In this document: piece by piece, positions 8,914 to 19,700 of the stretch | Layout of the letters: every line of letters starts with the position of its first letter | Numbering within the stretch: position 1 is the stretch's first letter | DNA from: Phycisphaerae bacterium | GTDB lineage: Bacteria; Planctomycetota; Phycisphaerae; Tepidisphaerales; Tepidisphaeraceae | Direction: 5' to 3' | Length of the DNA: 64,000 bases | NCBI GenBank assembly: GCA_026004655.1 | Contig: BPJO01000018.1 | Span: 1 to 64,000 of the forward strand | Translations under genes and position numbers: made by a program | The notes under the pieces: generated by a model | What the model was told of the DNA's origin: nothing | Seen by the model: the letters and a program-made list of their open reading frames with translations, nothing else | Database searches by the model: none

Positions 8914-11790
8914 CTAGCTGACGACATAGTTAACCATTTTCTTCGGCACATAGACCTTTTTCCGAATCGTTTTACCCGCTAGCCAAGGCTTGATTTTTTC
9001 AGAGCTCTCGACCAGTTCGAAAATCCTCTGTTCATCGGCTTGGGTATCGATCAACAATTTGTCACGCAACTTACCGTTGATCTGGACCGGCAGTTCGATC
9101 CGGGATTCGACTAGTTTTTCCGGATCGACGCTTGGCCAGGGCTGATGCTGGATCGACGGAGGTTTTCCAAGTTTTTCCCACAGTTCCTCGGCCAGATGTG
9201 GTGCAAACGGTGACAACAGGACCGCAAAGGTCTCAGCCAGTCGTCGTGGAACCGCTTCTAGACGCCCGATCTCGTTGTTGAGTTTGATCAGTTCCGCGAT
9301 GGCTGTGTTGAAACGCAGGTTCTCGATGTCGTCCCCCACTTTTTTGATCGTGCGATGCAACAGACGGTCTAGTTCATCGGGGATCAGTCCATCCACCAGA
9401 CGTACGGGTTTGTCCTCTTCGCCGACCAGATTCCGCCACACCCCATTCAGGAATCGCCACATGCCCACGATATCCCGTGTGTTCCAGGGTTTCTGGGCTT
9501 CGAGCGGGCCCATGTACATTTCGTAAAGCCGGAAGCAATCCGCCCCGTAATCTCGGACGATATCGTCCGGATTGACCACATTCCCCCTCGATTTGCTCAT
9601 TTTAAAGCTCCGGGCGTCCACAACGATAGACGGATCGGCTTTGAGGACGTAACGATCTGACCGTTTTTCGACCAACGGTTCGACGACGCGGGTCGCGTAA
9701 TACTTCCTGCCCGTCCGTTTATGAGTTCCGACCAACCGAGGACCCTGTTCGGTGGCTTCTTCGGTGATGTTGACCATTTCGGTTGCAGAGACGGGTTTTC
9801 CGTTTTCATCTTCAAAAAAGTGGTATTCGGTCTCTCCGAGGATCAAACCCTGATTGACGAGCTTCTGAAACGGTTCGGGGGTTGAAACATATCCCAGATC
9901 AAACAGCACTTTATGCCAGAACCGGGCATAAAGCAGGTGAAGCACAGCATGTTCAACCCCTCCCACATACAGATCCACCGGCATCCAATACTTTTCCTTG
10001 TCAGGATCGACCATGGCTTGGTCATTGGTCGGATCCAGGTATCGGAGGTAATACCAGCAACTGCCCGCCCATTGGGGCATGGTATTGGTTTCACGGGTGA
10101 GGGTACGTGTAGACAGTCGAGGATCGGATGAATGGTATTTTGTCCATTCTTTGGCTTTGCTTAAAGGCGGTTCTGGGGTACCGGTCGGTTTGAAATCCTG
10201 CATTTCCGGCAGGGTGACAGGGAGTTCAGACTCCGGAACCGGATAATGATTATTCGCGTTATCCAAAACGATGGGGAAAGGTTCTCCCCAATAGCGTTGG
10301 CGTGAAAAAAGCCAATCCCGAAGTTTATACTGAATGCTCCGACGTCCCAGATTTTCGGATTCGAGATACTCGATCATCCGTTCCTTGGCTTGATCCGTGG
10401 GCAACCCGTCCAAAAATGACGAATTGATTGCAATTCCTTTCTCGATGAACGCCTGGTCCATCGTATCAACCGATTGGGGGGCTTGTTCGGGAGCTACCAC
10501 CGGCTTGATGGGTAAACCGAACTTTCGGGCAAAATCAAAGTCGCGATCGTCATGGGCAGGCACTGCCATGATCGCGCCGGTTCCATATCCCATCAACACG
10601 TAATCCGCGATCCAGATCGGGATTTTCTGATCATTCACCGGGTTGATCGCGTAGGCCCCCGTCCATACCCCGGTTTTGTCTTTGGTATGCGCAAGACGGT
10701 CTCGTTCGGACTTGTTCCGCGCAGCTGTACGATAGGCTTCGACCTCAGAACGTTGAGAAGTCGTTGTAATCCGGTCCACCAGATCGTGTTCAGGAGCCAA
10801 TACCATGTAAGTGGCCCCGAACAAGGTATCCGGACGAGTGGTGAAGACGGTGATCAGTTCCTCGATACCATCGACAGCAAAATCGACCTCCGCCCCGACG
10901 GAACGACCGATCCAGTTCCGCTGCATCTCTTTCAAAGATTCCGGCCAGTCCAGATGCTCAAGATCCTGCAAAAGACGCTCGGCATAGGCGGTTATACGGA
11001 GCATCCATTGGCGCATGGGTCGTCGTTCGACCGGATATCCACCGACTTCACTTTTTCCGTCGATGACTTCCTCGTTAGCTAAAACCGTTCCCAGCGCCGG
11101 GCACCAATTCACCGGGACCTCATCCGTGTAAGCTAGCCTCTGACCGTCCAGAATGCCCCGTTGTTCGCCCGGTTCAAAGCTGGACCATTTTCGGTACGCG
11201 TTGACGTCGCCGGTGACTGCTTCCATTCCTTCCTGGACCGGATTGATGTGGATCGATCCGTCGGGTGCGACCACCAGATTTTCGTTCTCCAACTGACGGA
11301 TCAGGTGCGAGATCGGCCGGGCGGCATTCTCGAACGGATCAAAGTAAGACTCATACAATTTCAAAAAAATCCACTGCGTCCAGCGGTAATACTTCGGATC
11401 GGTCGTATCAATTTCCCGATCCCAGTCATAACTCAAACCCAGCATCTGGATCTGTTGTCGGAACTTGCTGATGTTCTGCTGGGTTGTTAATCGGGGGTGA
11501 GTATTGGTTTTGACGGCGTATTGTTCGGCCGGCAGACCAAACGCATCCCATCCCATGGGGTGCAGAACATTAAACCCCTTGTGACGGTAATACCGGGAAA
11601 CGATGTCCGTCGCGGTGTACCCTTCGGGATGTCCTACATGTAACCCGGCCCCCGAGGGATACGGAAACATGTCCAGAATATATTTTTTCGGTTTATCCCC
11701 GGCTTCGTGAGGATCCAGGGCACGAAAGGTCTTATTCGTCAACCAATACGACTGCCATTTCTTTTCGATGCTGGTTGGATTGTAAGCCAT
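8914..11790 (-). CDS. leuS: Leucyl-tRNA synthetase
   Basis: Charges tRNA-Leu. Class I synthetase with the HIGH-type motif HVGH at residues 51-54 inside [19 protein letters not shown] and the KMSKS loop (FKMSKSRGN) near residue 730. The editing domain shows [19 protein letters not shown] and [18 protein letters not shown], including the Asp that checks the amino acid. The C-terminal anticodon-binding and LeuS-specific parts end with [12 protein letters not shown]. At 958 residues it is about 100 longer than the E. coli enzyme. It is the first large gene downstream of pdxH on the minus strand, and ATG 11790 matches the family start ([12 protein letters not shown]). Confidence 0.97.
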   Translation of the reverse strand: MAYNPTSIEKKWQSYWLTNKTFRALDPHEAGDKPKKYILDMFPYPSGAGLHVGHPEGYTATDIVSRYYRHKGFNVLHPMGWDAFGLPAEQYAVKTNTHPRLTTQQNISKFRQQIQMLGLSYDWDREIDTTDPKYYRWTQWIFLKLYESYFDPFENAARPISHLIRQLENENLVVAPDGSIHINPVQEGMEAVTGDVNAYRKWSSFEPGEQRGILDGQRLAYTDEVPVNWCPALGTVLANEEVIDGKSEVGGYPVERRPMRQWMLRITAYAERLLQDLEHLDWPESLKEMQRNWIGRSVGAEVDFAVDGIEELITVFTTRPDTLFGATYMVLAPEHDLVDRITTTSQRSEVEAYRTAARNKSERDRLAHTKDKTGVWTGAYAINPVNDQKIPIWIADYVLMGYGTGAIMAVPAHDDRDFDFARKFGLPIKPVVAPEQAPQSVDTMDQAFIEKGIAINSSFLDGLPTDQAKERMIEYLESENLGRRSIQYKLRDWLFSRQRYWGEPFPIVLDNANNHYPVPESELPVTLPEMQDFKPTGTPEPPLSKAKEWTKYHSSDPRLSTRTLTRETNTMPQWAGSCWYYLRYLDPTNDQAMVDPDKEKYWMPVDLYVGGVEHAVLHLLYARFWHKVLFDLGYVSTPEPFQKLVNQGLILGETEYHFFEDENGKPVSATEMVNITEEATEQGPRLVGTHKRTGRKYYATRVVEPLVEKRSDRYVLKADPSIVVDARSFKMSKSRGNVVNPDDIVRDYGADCFRLYEMYMGPLEAQKPWNTRDIVGMWRFLNGVWRNLVGEEDKPVRLVDGLIPDELDRLLHRTIKKVGDDIENLRFNTAIAELIKLNNEIGRLEAVPRRLAETFAVLLSPFAPHLAEELWEKLGKPPSIQHQPWPSVDPEKLVESRIELPVQINGKLRDKLLIDTQADEQRIFELVESSEKIKPWLAGKTIRKKVYVPKKMVNYVVS

Positions 11791-11858
11791 ACAGCTGAGC
11801 CATCATACGCAAGCCAAGGGCGGATGCGAGTCCCGATTGCCTGCAATTCTGGCCGGTT

Positions 11859-12521
11859 TTACGGGAAAAGTCTTTGGATGACCCATCTATCTCCTTGCCG
11901 AGTATACAACAACCGGTCATGAAGACGAGAAGGTCTGCCTTGCCAAAACTCGATCTGTTGGGGGATCACCCGGTATCCTCCCCAATGATCCGGCAACGGT
12001 ACGACTTCACCGAACCGTTCACTCCACTCTTTTTCCAACTGTTCCAACTCTTGTCTGGACCCCAGGATCTGGCTTTGTCTGGAAGCCCATGCACCGATTC
12101 GCGCCGAACGGGGTCTGAGATTGAAATACGCTTCGGACTCTTTCCGATCGACTTTCTCCACTTGCCCGTCGATCCGGACCTGTCGTTCCAGCTCGGACCA
12201 GAAAAAAACCAAAGACGCCCGGGGATTTTCGGACAGTTCTCTTCCTTTTCGGCTTTGGTAATTCGTGTAAAACGTAAAACCTCGATGGTCAAAATCCTTC
12301 AGTAGCACGATCCGTGCAGAGGGAACACCTTGCGCGTCGGCCGTGGCGAGGGTCATTGCGTTGGGTTCTCTGAGTCTTGCCTGTGTGGCATCGGAAAACC
12401 ATCGACTGAACTGCTCGATCGCGTCCGAAGCCACTTCTGTCTCGATCAACTGACCTTTTTGATAATCGACCCGTAAAGACTGAATCGACTGTTGTGAAGA
12501 GATGGTCGGATCAACGCTCAT
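11859..12521 (-). CDS. pdxH: Pyridoxamine/pyridoxine 5'-phosphate oxidase
   Basis: FMN-dependent oxidation of pyridoxamine or pyridoxine phosphate to pyridoxal 5'-phosphate. The segments [57 protein letters not shown] and the late [17 protein letters not shown] are diagnostic for PdxH and include the FMN- and PLP-binding residues. 220 residues, the normal size. The C-terminus reads RLFP where most family members end in RLAP, one changed residue at a conserved tail. It is upstream of leuS with 68 bases between, so it is possibly the first gene of this minus-strand run. Confidence 0.95.
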   Translation of the reverse strand: MSVDPTISSQQSIQSLRVDYQKGQLIETEVASDAIEQFSRWFSDATQARLREPNAMTLATADAQGVPSARIVLLKDFDHRGFTFYTNYQSRKGRELSENPRASLVFFWSELERQVRIDGQVEKVDRKESEAYFNLRPRSARIGAWASRQSQILGSRQELEQLEKEWSERFGEVVPLPDHWGGYRVIPQQIEFWQGRPSRLHDRLLYTRQGDRWVIQRLFP

Positions 12522-12610
12522 AACTCAACACACTAAGCCCCGTACATGATCTCATCAAGCGCAGCCAGTCTTGTATATCCTGTTGTACCCAGCAGCCATT
12601 CATCAGAGGA

Positions 12611-12649
12611 AAACAAAAATCCCGGCAAACCTTTCGGTCTGTCGGGATT
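12611..12649 (-). terminator. Rho-independent terminator of the PEP-CTERM gene
   Basis: On the minus strand a 14-position stem (12618-12631 against 12636-12649, one mismatch and one G-U pair) closes on a GAAA-type tetraloop and is followed by TTTTTGTTT. It lies 33 bases past the stop of the PEP-CTERM gene and before pdxH, separating the two transcripts. Confidence 0.88.
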
Positions 12650-12681
12650 CGTTGTGGTGTGTAGCGCTTGCTTATGAAAAG

Positions 12682-14394
12682 TTATCGGCGACGCCGAACT
12701 CCCATCCATCCCAGCGCCCCCAGCAGCATGAGAGACGAGGGTTCGGGAACCAAAACCAGATTGACCTGTCCGGGAACGGATGTGTCGATGTTAAACGAAC
12801 CACCCGGAGGCAAGGTAGGAACGGTACCGACAACCAACCCGTTATCCACTAACGTGCCCGTGTAGTTGAACAACCGCCAGCTGGAACCAAACGATGCGGT
12901 AGCAAAAGACCCGGGGATCGTTTCGGCAACATTGATCGTTCCGTCCAGCGTCAGATTACCGGTAAGGATCAAGTCATTGATTCCGCTACCGACAGTGATA
13001 TCTCCGCCATTTAATTCATAATTCAGGACTGAGCTGCCATCGAGCGTCAACCCACCGATGGTTAACGTGCCGGGGCTGCTTCCAGGAGCAATTACACCAC
13101 CTACTGACGAGACCGATCCGGCAATCGAACCCGAACCGGCCAACGTACCACCGGTGTTCACCGTGATTACCAAGTTCGCATTTGTCAAAACCCCTGCGAC
13201 ATCGAGTATCCCTCCATTCACGGAAGAAGGTCCGGAGAAGGTATTAGCGGTTCCGGAGAGTGTGAGTTTTCCAGTACCCACTTTGCTCAACGCCGTGCGG
13301 GTACCTCCGTCCACGACATTTCCCGCAAAGGTCGTGCTCGTATTCAATGAGCCGATGCTGTAAACAAAATAACCCGCACCTGCAGCGCTGCCTCCGATCG
13401 TTGTGTTCGAGAATGCCGAAGAGAGCGACCCGATCTCAATCACGGTCGTACCCAATTGATTGGTCCCATTCTGACGGGTGACATACGTATTGTCATTCAG
13501 GGTTAACGCCAAGTTCGCCATCGAGTTGTTGACAAAGGAGGTGGCTAATCTCAAGCCGAACGTGTTTCGTCCGTTCCGGTCTGCTGTCAGACTCCCTGCC
13601 CAGCCTTTCATGTCGGTCAGGGTCATCACGAGATTGTCCGCCCCCGTAGGACGCAGGAAAAGGGTTCCCGAACCGGTAATGGAAGCAGGACTAAACGTAT
13701 GATTGGTTCGTTCATCAATCCGCGCACCGGATGCTCCGACCACTAACGCGTTATTGAATGTCGTCGCGCCGGTTGAACGTAGCTCGAGCGTTGCAGCGTC
13801 GATCGAAATCGTCCCGGTTCCGAGAATGCCTGTTGTGCTTCCGGAATTAAGTGTTCGGAAGGTACCGCCATTGATATTCAATCCCCCGGTGTGGGTCAGG
13901 GCAGTACCGGTTGAGACCAAACCTGAACCGGTTTTAGTGATGGAAAATCCTCCGGAAATTCCACCATTGAGGTTCAGGGTTCCACCGCTGGCGACGTCCA
14001 CGTTCACATTTTGTTGAAGGACTAAGGGGGCCGAAAGGGTCGCCGATAGAGAGGTTCTGGCATAAGTTAGATCCCCAGCCAGGTTCAGGCTGTTGGTCCC
14101 GTTGTGGGTCCAATTCGAAGTACCGGTGTTATTCCAGGTGATTCCCGCGATCATGGTCCCCGAAGCCAAGTCGTGGGTGTTGGTTGTAGCAGTAGACCCA
14201 TCAAAGACCAGGGCATCTCCCGAAACGGGCGCAACCGCACCCGCCCAGTTACCCGGATCCGACCAGTTGGTTGAGCTTGTCGAAGCACCCGTCCACGTCA
14301 GAGTAGCGGCCTGGGCGAGTGAAGTTGTTAACCCGGTGGAAACGGTCGAGATGAGGGTAGCTAGTGCTGCGAGCGAAATAGGACGTGATTTCAT
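12682..14394 (-). CDS. Secreted PEP-CTERM protein with autotransporter-type beta-strand repeats
   Basis: About 570 residues. The N-terminus is a signal peptide (MKSRPISLAALATLISTV up to SLAQAA). The body is Gly/Ser/Thr/Asn-rich beta-helix sequence with autotransporter-associated strand repeats, such as TKTGSGLVSTGTALTHTGGL and GTGKLTLSGTANTFSGPSS. The C-terminus VPEPSSLMLLGALGWMGVRRRR is a PEP-CTERM sorting tail: VPEP, hydrophobic helix, Arg cluster. Such proteins are exported and processed by an exosortase; none is in this window. ATG 14394 is chosen because GGAGGAG lies just upstream; longer in-frame readings to 14547 would include the leader hairpin and promoter. Monocistronic, with promoter at 14459-14486 and terminator at 12611-12649. 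Role: probable surface or matrix protein; no enzymatic domain seen. Confidence 0.9.
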   Translation of the reverse strand: MKSRPISLAALATLISTVSTGLTTSLAQAATLTWTGASTSSTNWSDPGNWAGAVAPVSGDALVFDGSTATTNTHDLASGTMIAGITWNNTGTSNWTHNGTNSLNLAGDLTYARTSLSATLSAPLVLQQNVNVDVASGGTLNLNGGISGGFSITKTGSGLVSTGTALTHTGGLNINGGTFRTLNSGSTTGILGTGTISIDAATLELRSTGATTFNNALVVGASGARIDERTNHTFSPASITGSGTLFLRPTGADNLVMTLTDMKGWAGSLTADRNGRNTFGLRLATSFVNNSMANLALTLNDNTYVTRQNGTNQLGTTVIEIGSLSSAFSNTTIGGSAAGAGYFVYSIGSLNTSTTFAGNVVDGGTRTALSKVGTGKLTLSGTANTFSGPSSVNGGILDVAGVLTNANLVITVNTGGTLAGSGSIAGSVSSVGGVIAPGSSPGTLTIGGLTLDGSSVLNYELNGGDITVGSGINDLILTGNLTLDGTINVAETIPGSFATASFGSSWRLFNYTGTLVDNGLVVGTVPTLPPGGSFNIDTSVPGQVNLVLVPEPSSLMLLGALGWMGVRRRR

Positions 14395-14416
14395 AATCTC
14401 CTCCAAAAGAACCTCG

Positions 14417-14437
14417 GTGCAACTACCCAAGTTGCAC
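14417..14437 (-). promoter_or_regulatory. Perfect leader hairpin before the PEP-CTERM gene
   Basis: GTGCAACT and AGTTGCAC form an 8-bp perfect inverted repeat with a 5-base loop in the 5' leader, between the predicted promoter and the GGAGGAG ribosome-binding site (the site begins about 12 bases further on). It could stabilise the mRNA or serve as a protein-binding operator; the sequence does not decide. Confidence 0.55.
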
Positions 14438-14458
14438 TGACGTGCGAGGCATGAAAAA

Positions 14459-14486
14459 AACATACCACATTCCCAAAACGAGTCAA
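14459..14486 (-). promoter_or_regulatory. Sigma-70-type promoter for the PEP-CTERM gene
   Basis: Minus strand TTGACT (14486-14481), 16-base spacer, TATGTT (14464-14459). Transcription would start around 14452, giving a leader of about 57 bases that carries the hairpin at 14417-14437. Confidence 0.6.
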
Positions 14487-14772
14487 CAAAAAATTTCATA
14501 AAATTACCTTTATAATTTTTGCAATTTCCACATATTTTACCCCACAATATCTTCCGTTAAGCCTCATTATTTCTTGTATCACACTGAAACACAGATGCTT
14601 AATGAAAAATTTATGTGAAGCAGAACCTTGAGAAAACTATGGTCGGGAGATGGAAATTTTGCATCGAATTTTCGCTTGAGCAAGAAAATTATCCATCCCA
14701 CCACAGCTATCGATCGCTTTTTGTTGATTGATTTTGGCAAGCCCCCACTGGTTCGTTTATTGTCATGGTCCC
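14487..14772. other. AT-rich intergenic stretch without a recognised gene
   Basis: Divergent spacer between the PEP-CTERM gene and the CrtC/AttH-like gene. It is clearly more AT-rich than its surroundings around 14490-14720. Open frames here are short and have no recognisable content; it probably holds upstream regulatory sequence for both genes. No RNA gene recognised. Confidence 0.5.
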
Positions 14773-15885
14773 ATGGATGTTGTTCCGCTTTATCTTCCGA
14801 ACCCGGTTTCACCCGACTACTCACATCAGGTTCGAATCCCTGGGGGGTATGAGTGGTGGTATTTCGATGCAGAAGACCCTCACACTGACACCCAGTTGGT
14901 TGCCATTTTCCTGCACGGTTTTGTCTTTCACCCGGGATATCTGAGGGCTCATTCGCGTTTTATGAAAAATCCCACCCGATATGCCCCTGCCATCCCGGAT
15001 CATTTTCCCTGTATGTATCTGTGTATTTATCGCAACGGGCGTATTCTCCATCAATTCATGAATCAGTACGCGCCTGCCGACTATCACGCCTTTTCAGATC
15101 AGCTGGACGTTCGGATCGGACCGAATCGGCTGATCGGTCAATCGGACGGATTGATCCTGGACCTGTCGGGTATTCCGTGGGAGCTGACCTGGCAAGGACC
15201 TAAAACTTTTCCAAGTCGTTGCTTACAGGCGCAATTGAGCTTTACCCCGAATTTTTCTCACCCCCCGGTCGAACGAATCTTTTTGTCCCGTCAAATGACC
15301 GGTGCCGACCACCATTGGATCATCGCCAATCCACATTGCCTAGTCCGAGGCACACTTCGTCTGATAGAACACAACACGGAAAAGGAACAGATCGATTTCA
15401 CCGGTTTGGGGTACCATGATCACAATTTCGGGACCGGACCTTTAGGTCCCGGATTAAAACGCTGGATCTGGGGCAGGGCGATTCTGCACAATCGAGTGTT
15501 AACGTTTCATTATGCGGTCCCTCATAATCCATCCTTGCCGAATGAAGTCCACCTCATCGAGGGTTCAGAAGACGGATTCCGGGAACTGCAAGTCCGACAC
15601 ACCGAATCGGACTGGATCGGCTGGTCAAAAACGGGGCTTAGGTATCCTAAAAAGCTGGCCTTTCATGCCTCCAACCGTCCGGGCACCACATTAGAACTAA
15701 CCAACCCGCGTCTGATCGACGTATCCCCGTTTTACATGCGAATCTCGTACGATGCCCGGATCGAGGGTGAACCGACGTCTGCATTTTGTGAAGTGGCCTA
15801 CCCGCATCGGCTTCGTTGGCCGGTCCTGGGACGAATGATCGAAATGTCAATCAGCCATTCTGGGGTCTATCCTCCCCGGTCATGA
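14773..15885 (+). CDS. CrtC/AttH-like lipocalin-fold protein (carotenoid 1,2-hydratase superfamily)
   Basis: About 370 residues, no signal peptide or membrane segment. GGYEWWYFDAEDP near the N-terminus and the central DFTGLGYHDHNFGTGPLG match the two hallmark blocks of the hydroxyneurosporene synthase (CrtC)/AttH superfamily (WWYxD and GxGYHDHNxG), followed by WIWGRAIL. CrtC proteins hydrate the 1,2 double bond of acyclic carotenoids, while related proteins have other or unknown substrates. No other carotenoid gene is in this window, so the function is not assured. ATG 14773 (MDVVPLYLP) is preferred; an in-frame upstream start at 14728 adds 15 unconserved residues. It ends 37 bases from the convergent FHA gene. 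Confidence 0.78.
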   Translation: MDVVPLYLPNPVSPDYSHQVRIPGGYEWWYFDAEDPHTDTQLVAIFLHGFVFHPGYLRAHSRFMKNPTRYAPAIPDHFPCMYLCIYRNGRILHQFMNQYAPADYHAFSDQLDVRIGPNRLIGQSDGLILDLSGIPWELTWQGPKTFPSRCLQAQLSFTPNFSHPPVERIFLSRQMTGADHHWIIANPHCLVRGTLRLIEHNTEKEQIDFTGLGYHDHNFGTGPLGPGLKRWIWGRAILHNRVLTFHYAVPHNPSLPNEVHLIEGSEDGFRELQVRHTESDWIGWSKTGLRYPKKLAFHASNRPGTTLELTNPRLIDVSPFYMRISYDARIEGEPTSAFCEVAYPHRLRWPVLGRMIEMSISHSGVYPPRS

Positions 15886-15922
15886 AACAAAAACCTCATA
15901 TCCCCATAGGAGAATAGGTAAT

Positions 15923-16465
15923 TCACGATTTCTCAGACTGATCAGGTTTGTTCAGATCGATGAGAATGTCTTCGTCAGCCACCGATTCATCCGAAATTTC
16001 ATGAAATACGGAACGGTCTTCGAAAGGGGGTGGTGGAGGAGGCGTCAAAGGAACCGGCGAACGTCGAGAACGAGAGACGGATGACGCAGACGATTCGGGA
16101 AGCGTTTTTTCGGGCGTGAAAGGAGGCACTGCGACCGTCGAAGCGGCTTCAAGCAATTCCTCTTCACTAGGCACACCGTCGATTTGAACAATGAACCGGA
16201 TCGATCCGAACTGAAGGGTATCTCCGGGAGCGACCTCGGATTCGGTCACCCGTTGGCCGTTGTGAAACGTCCCATTGGCAGATCCTAAGTCCTCTACAAT
16301 CAACTGGTTACCGTCTTTGATGAGTCTGCAATGTTTTCGGCTGACGTCTGATAACGGGATTCGGAAGTCGGCGTCCTCACGTCGACCGACCAGCGTCACG
16401 TCGCGAGTCAGTGAGAAACTTCGACGTTCCCCATTTTCTCGAAACATGACCAAAACCACGTTCAT
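15923..16465 (-). CDS. FHA-domain protein with acidic/proline-rich tail
   Basis: 180 residues. An FHA domain occupies about residues 5-95, with the phosphothreonine-binding residues in TLVGRREDADFRIP, DVSRKHCRLI and DLGSANGTFHNGQRV all intact. The tail is Ser/Pro-rich with a run of six prolines near residue 145 and an acidic end; no second domain. FHA proteins read Ser/Thr kinase signals or assemble secretion and division complexes. No kinase or secretion gene is adjacent. The gene is divergent from the giant surface protein, sharing an intergenic region with two strong hairpins. Confidence 0.9.
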   Translation of the reverse strand: MNVVLVMFRENGERRSFSLTRDVTLVGRREDADFRIPLSDVSRKHCRLIKDGNQLIVEDLGSANGTFHNGQRVTESEVAPGDTLQFGSIRFIVQIDGVPSEEELLEAASTVAVPPFTPEKTLPESSASSVSRSRRSPVPLTPPPPPPFEDRSVFHEISDESVADEDILIDLNKPDQSEKS

Positions 16466-16516
16466 AACGAGTTAACCCCATTCATCAATCCGCCGATTCC
16501 ATGATACAAGGTGCAA

Positions 16517-16563
16517 TGTCTGCCTATCCAGAACGTCTTTGAATGTAACGTTTCAGGCAGACA
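16517..16563. repeat. Nested inverted repeat 1 (tandem hairpin pair)
   Basis: Outer arms TGTCTGCCT (16517-16525) and AGGCAGACA (16555-16563) pair over 9 bp without mismatch. Inside, GAACGT (16531-16536) pairs with ACGTTT (16548-16553) with one G-U. The structure is stem, asymmetric internal loop, stem, 11-base loop. It lies between the divergent FHA and giant surface-protein genes, 8 bases before a second hairpin of similar plan. Confidence 0.65.
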
Positions 16564-16570
16564 AGGACAA

Positions 16571-16611
16571 CTGTATCTTTCGTGGCTTTTCATAAGCCAA
16601 TCAAGATACAG
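16571..16611. repeat. Nested inverted repeat 2 (tandem hairpin pair)
   Basis: Outer arms CTGTATCTT (16571-16579) and AAGATACAG (16603-16611), 9 bp perfect; a symmetric 4x4 internal loop; inner arms GGCTT (16584-16588) and AAGCC (16594-16598), 5-base loop. Same architecture as the preceding hairpin. No T-run follows on either strand, so it is not an ordinary terminator. Confidence 0.65.
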
Positions 16612-16666
16612 CAAAGTCCGATGACGCAATGTTTGGTTTTTGTACGTTATAAAAAGGCCCCCCTCT

Positions 16667-16695
16667 TTGTTGACCCGGATGGGGTAGATTACAAG
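16667..16695 (+). promoter_or_regulatory. Possible promoter of the giant surface-protein gene
   Basis: TTGTTG (16667-16672), 17-base spacer, TACAAG (16690-16695). Both boxes are imperfect matches to sigma-70 consensus. The resulting leader would be about 55 bases and the hairpins would lie upstream of it. Confidence 0.35.
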
Positions 16696-16757
16696 TGTCG
16701 CATAAACGTCTATGACCGTTGCACCGTTTGGAGTACTCCGGTCAGGGAGAAAGTGCT

Positions 16758-19700
16758 GTGAAGACTGTTGTAACCGTTGTGGATCGTCTTTGTCTTAAAA
16801 AGTGGACTCGGCACGACCTCGAAAGACTTGAAAGTCGTCAGCTGCTTTCGGGTTCGACCATTCAGAGTTTGCCTTTTCGTCTGGATTTCAACCAGAACAT
16901 CCCGGATACGATCGTCGACAAAGATGGTCAGGGAACCGGATTTACTCGTCTTCAAGCCAACAAGGACGGGACCGAATATCAACAAAACCTGATCGATTTG
17001 GACGTCAATCTCGGTGTGTTGAAATTGACGACCACGGGTACGAGTTCCGCCGGGAGCAACGCGGGAACGGATAATACCCAAGCCAATGCGCTGGAAACGC
17101 AGTTCGATGGGACCACCAGCGGGTTTGTCATCACTGCACGTTTGCTGGGTAATGGCAATGGTGTGGGATTGAGCTATTTGAAAAACCCCTACGAGCAAGC
17201 GGGTATTTTCTTCGGTCCCGATCAGGACAACTACGTCAAACTGGTGGCCTTGCGCCATGACAGTGGTTCGGTGCTTCAGTTCAAAGAAGAATTAAACGCC
17301 ACCAACCGGGACCCGGACTCGGCCACCCGTTTTAATATTGGAAGTTTCAGTGCGATCAACACGTTGGATCTGAGAATCGTCGGGGATGCTGCGACCGGTA
17401 AAATTACTGCATTTTACTCGATCAATGGTGGGACTTTTCAGAAGGTCCCGATCGAATACACCCTGCCCGTTGACAAGCGTTCGGCCTTTTTCAATGCGTC
17501 TGCCCGGGCGGGACTTCTAGCCAGCCATAAAAACAATGTCGGTCCGATCACGGCCACTTTTGACAGCTTTGAAATCCTCGCCGGCGAATCCTTGCAGGGT
17601 CGTCCATCGATCAGTGGTACACGCCCGGACAACGGGACTATCAATGTCCGTCGTGACACATTCATCGCAGCCGATGTAATTCTTCCCAACTCCGGCGCCG
17701 GGATCGATACGGCTACGCTCAACAACACCACCGTCCGACTCTACCGACAATCCGACGGGCAATCCGTCATCGGAATTATCAATACCTCGGGCGGCGGAGA
17801 CGCCATCGTCTTCACCCCTACCACTGCACTCGCCGCCAACACCACCTACGTCTTTGAAGTTACCTCCGGAGTCAAAGACACCACCGGCAAAGCCTTCATC
17901 CCTTACACCGCCACTTTCACCACCGGGACCGAGGGCGCCACCGTCGATTCGAGTGTCTCATTCACCAAAGTTCCCCAAACCGTCACCGAGGGGATTCGTC
18001 ATACATCGGTGGTCTTTGGTCCGGATGGAAAGCTCTACACCACCACCATCGACGGAAAAATCATCCGGTACGATGTGGCTGCTGATGGAACACTTAGCAA
18101 CAAGACTGAAATCCTCACCATCCAAAACCGTGAAGGCGGACGTCGATCAGCCACCAGCATTATTTTTGACCCCGCCAGCACGGCAAGCAACCTGATCGCC
18201 TACGTCAGTCACAGCGATTTTGCGGGTCTGGAACTCAAAGAATACGAATCCGAAAATCTCGGTGCGGCCTCGAATTGGACCGGCAAAATCACCAAGCTCA
18301 CCGGCGCCAATCTGCAAAATGCTCAGGACATCGTGGTCGGACTGCCACGATCCGTCCGAGACCACCAAAATTACCAAATGGCGTTCGGACCCGACGGCAA
18401 ACTGTACATCAGCCAGTCTTCTCAAAGCGCCATGGGCAGACCGGATAATGCCTGGGGCAACAAACCAGAAACCCTTCTCAGTGCAGCGATCCTCCAGATC
18501 GATGTCGCTGCCATCGGTTCCGGAACCGTCAACGTCCGGACGGAAGGTCTTGGATCCAACAATTACAATCCTTACGCTTCCAACGCCCCGGTCAAAATCT
18601 ATGCCACCGGATTACGAAGTGCCTACGACGTTCTTTGGCACAGCAACGGTTTCCTTTACTCGGCCACCAACGGATCGGCTGCCGGAGGAAATACCCCCGC
18701 AGGAAACGGGGTGCCCCAGCTCAGTAACGTGAGCACCCAAAACGACTATCTTTTCCGAATCCAGCAAGGCAAGTACTACGGACACCCCAACCCTCTCCGT
18801 GGGGAATACGTTCTCAACGGGGGAAATCCCACCTCAGGAAACGACCCCGGGCAAGTCAGCGAATACCCCGTCGGAACCCTTCCCGATCCCAACTGGGGTG
18901 GATTCATCTACGATTACGGAAAGAACTACAGCCCCAACGGAATGATCGAGTACAAATCAAACACGTTCGGCGGCAAATTGAAAGGCTCGATCATCGGGGT
19001 TCGATACTCAGGAGGCGACGACCTAATCGTCATGGACATGGCTTCCAACGGGGGAATCGTTGCGGTTCACACCAATTACGTGGGAATGGGTGGTTTTGTC
19101 AATCCGCTGGATCTGGTCGAAAACCCAGCCACCGGTGACCTTTACGTGGTTGAGTTCGGAGATCAGGGCGTGATCCCGGATTCCACCGCACGCATCACCC
19201 TGCTCAAAGCCCAAAACACTTCGACCGATCCCGGACAGGGAAATACCCCCAGCGGGGTCGCTTCGGCTAGTCTCAGTCGGGGCAAAGTCTATTTTTCAGA
19301 TCAAACCAATACCAGTGGATCGAGCCTACCACAGAATGTCCGTCTGACGAACACCGGAACCGGTGTCCTGACCATCTCCGGTCTGAACTTCTCAGGAACC
19401 AATGCCAGCGAGTTCACTGTTCGCGACGCGTTTGGAAACGTCATCACCACACCCGTCACGCTCCAGCCAGGTCAACGGATGGATTTCTACATCACCTTTA
19501 AAACCACGACCGTCGGAATCCGTACCGCGACATTGAACATTCTAACCAACATCGGTACGCAATCCGTGACGCTTAGGGGGTTGGGTGTTGCCGGGGTGGG
19601 CGGAAATCTCGAACCCTCTTTGCAACGAATTCTTGATTTGTATCAGATCGGGGTGAATGTGGGGGATAATGACCCTAGTACCACCGAGTTCCCGGTCGAT

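Noticed and set aside
13058-14440. Several plus-strand open frames rich in Val and Pro
   Set aside because: Antisense shadows of the low-complexity PEP-CTERM gene.
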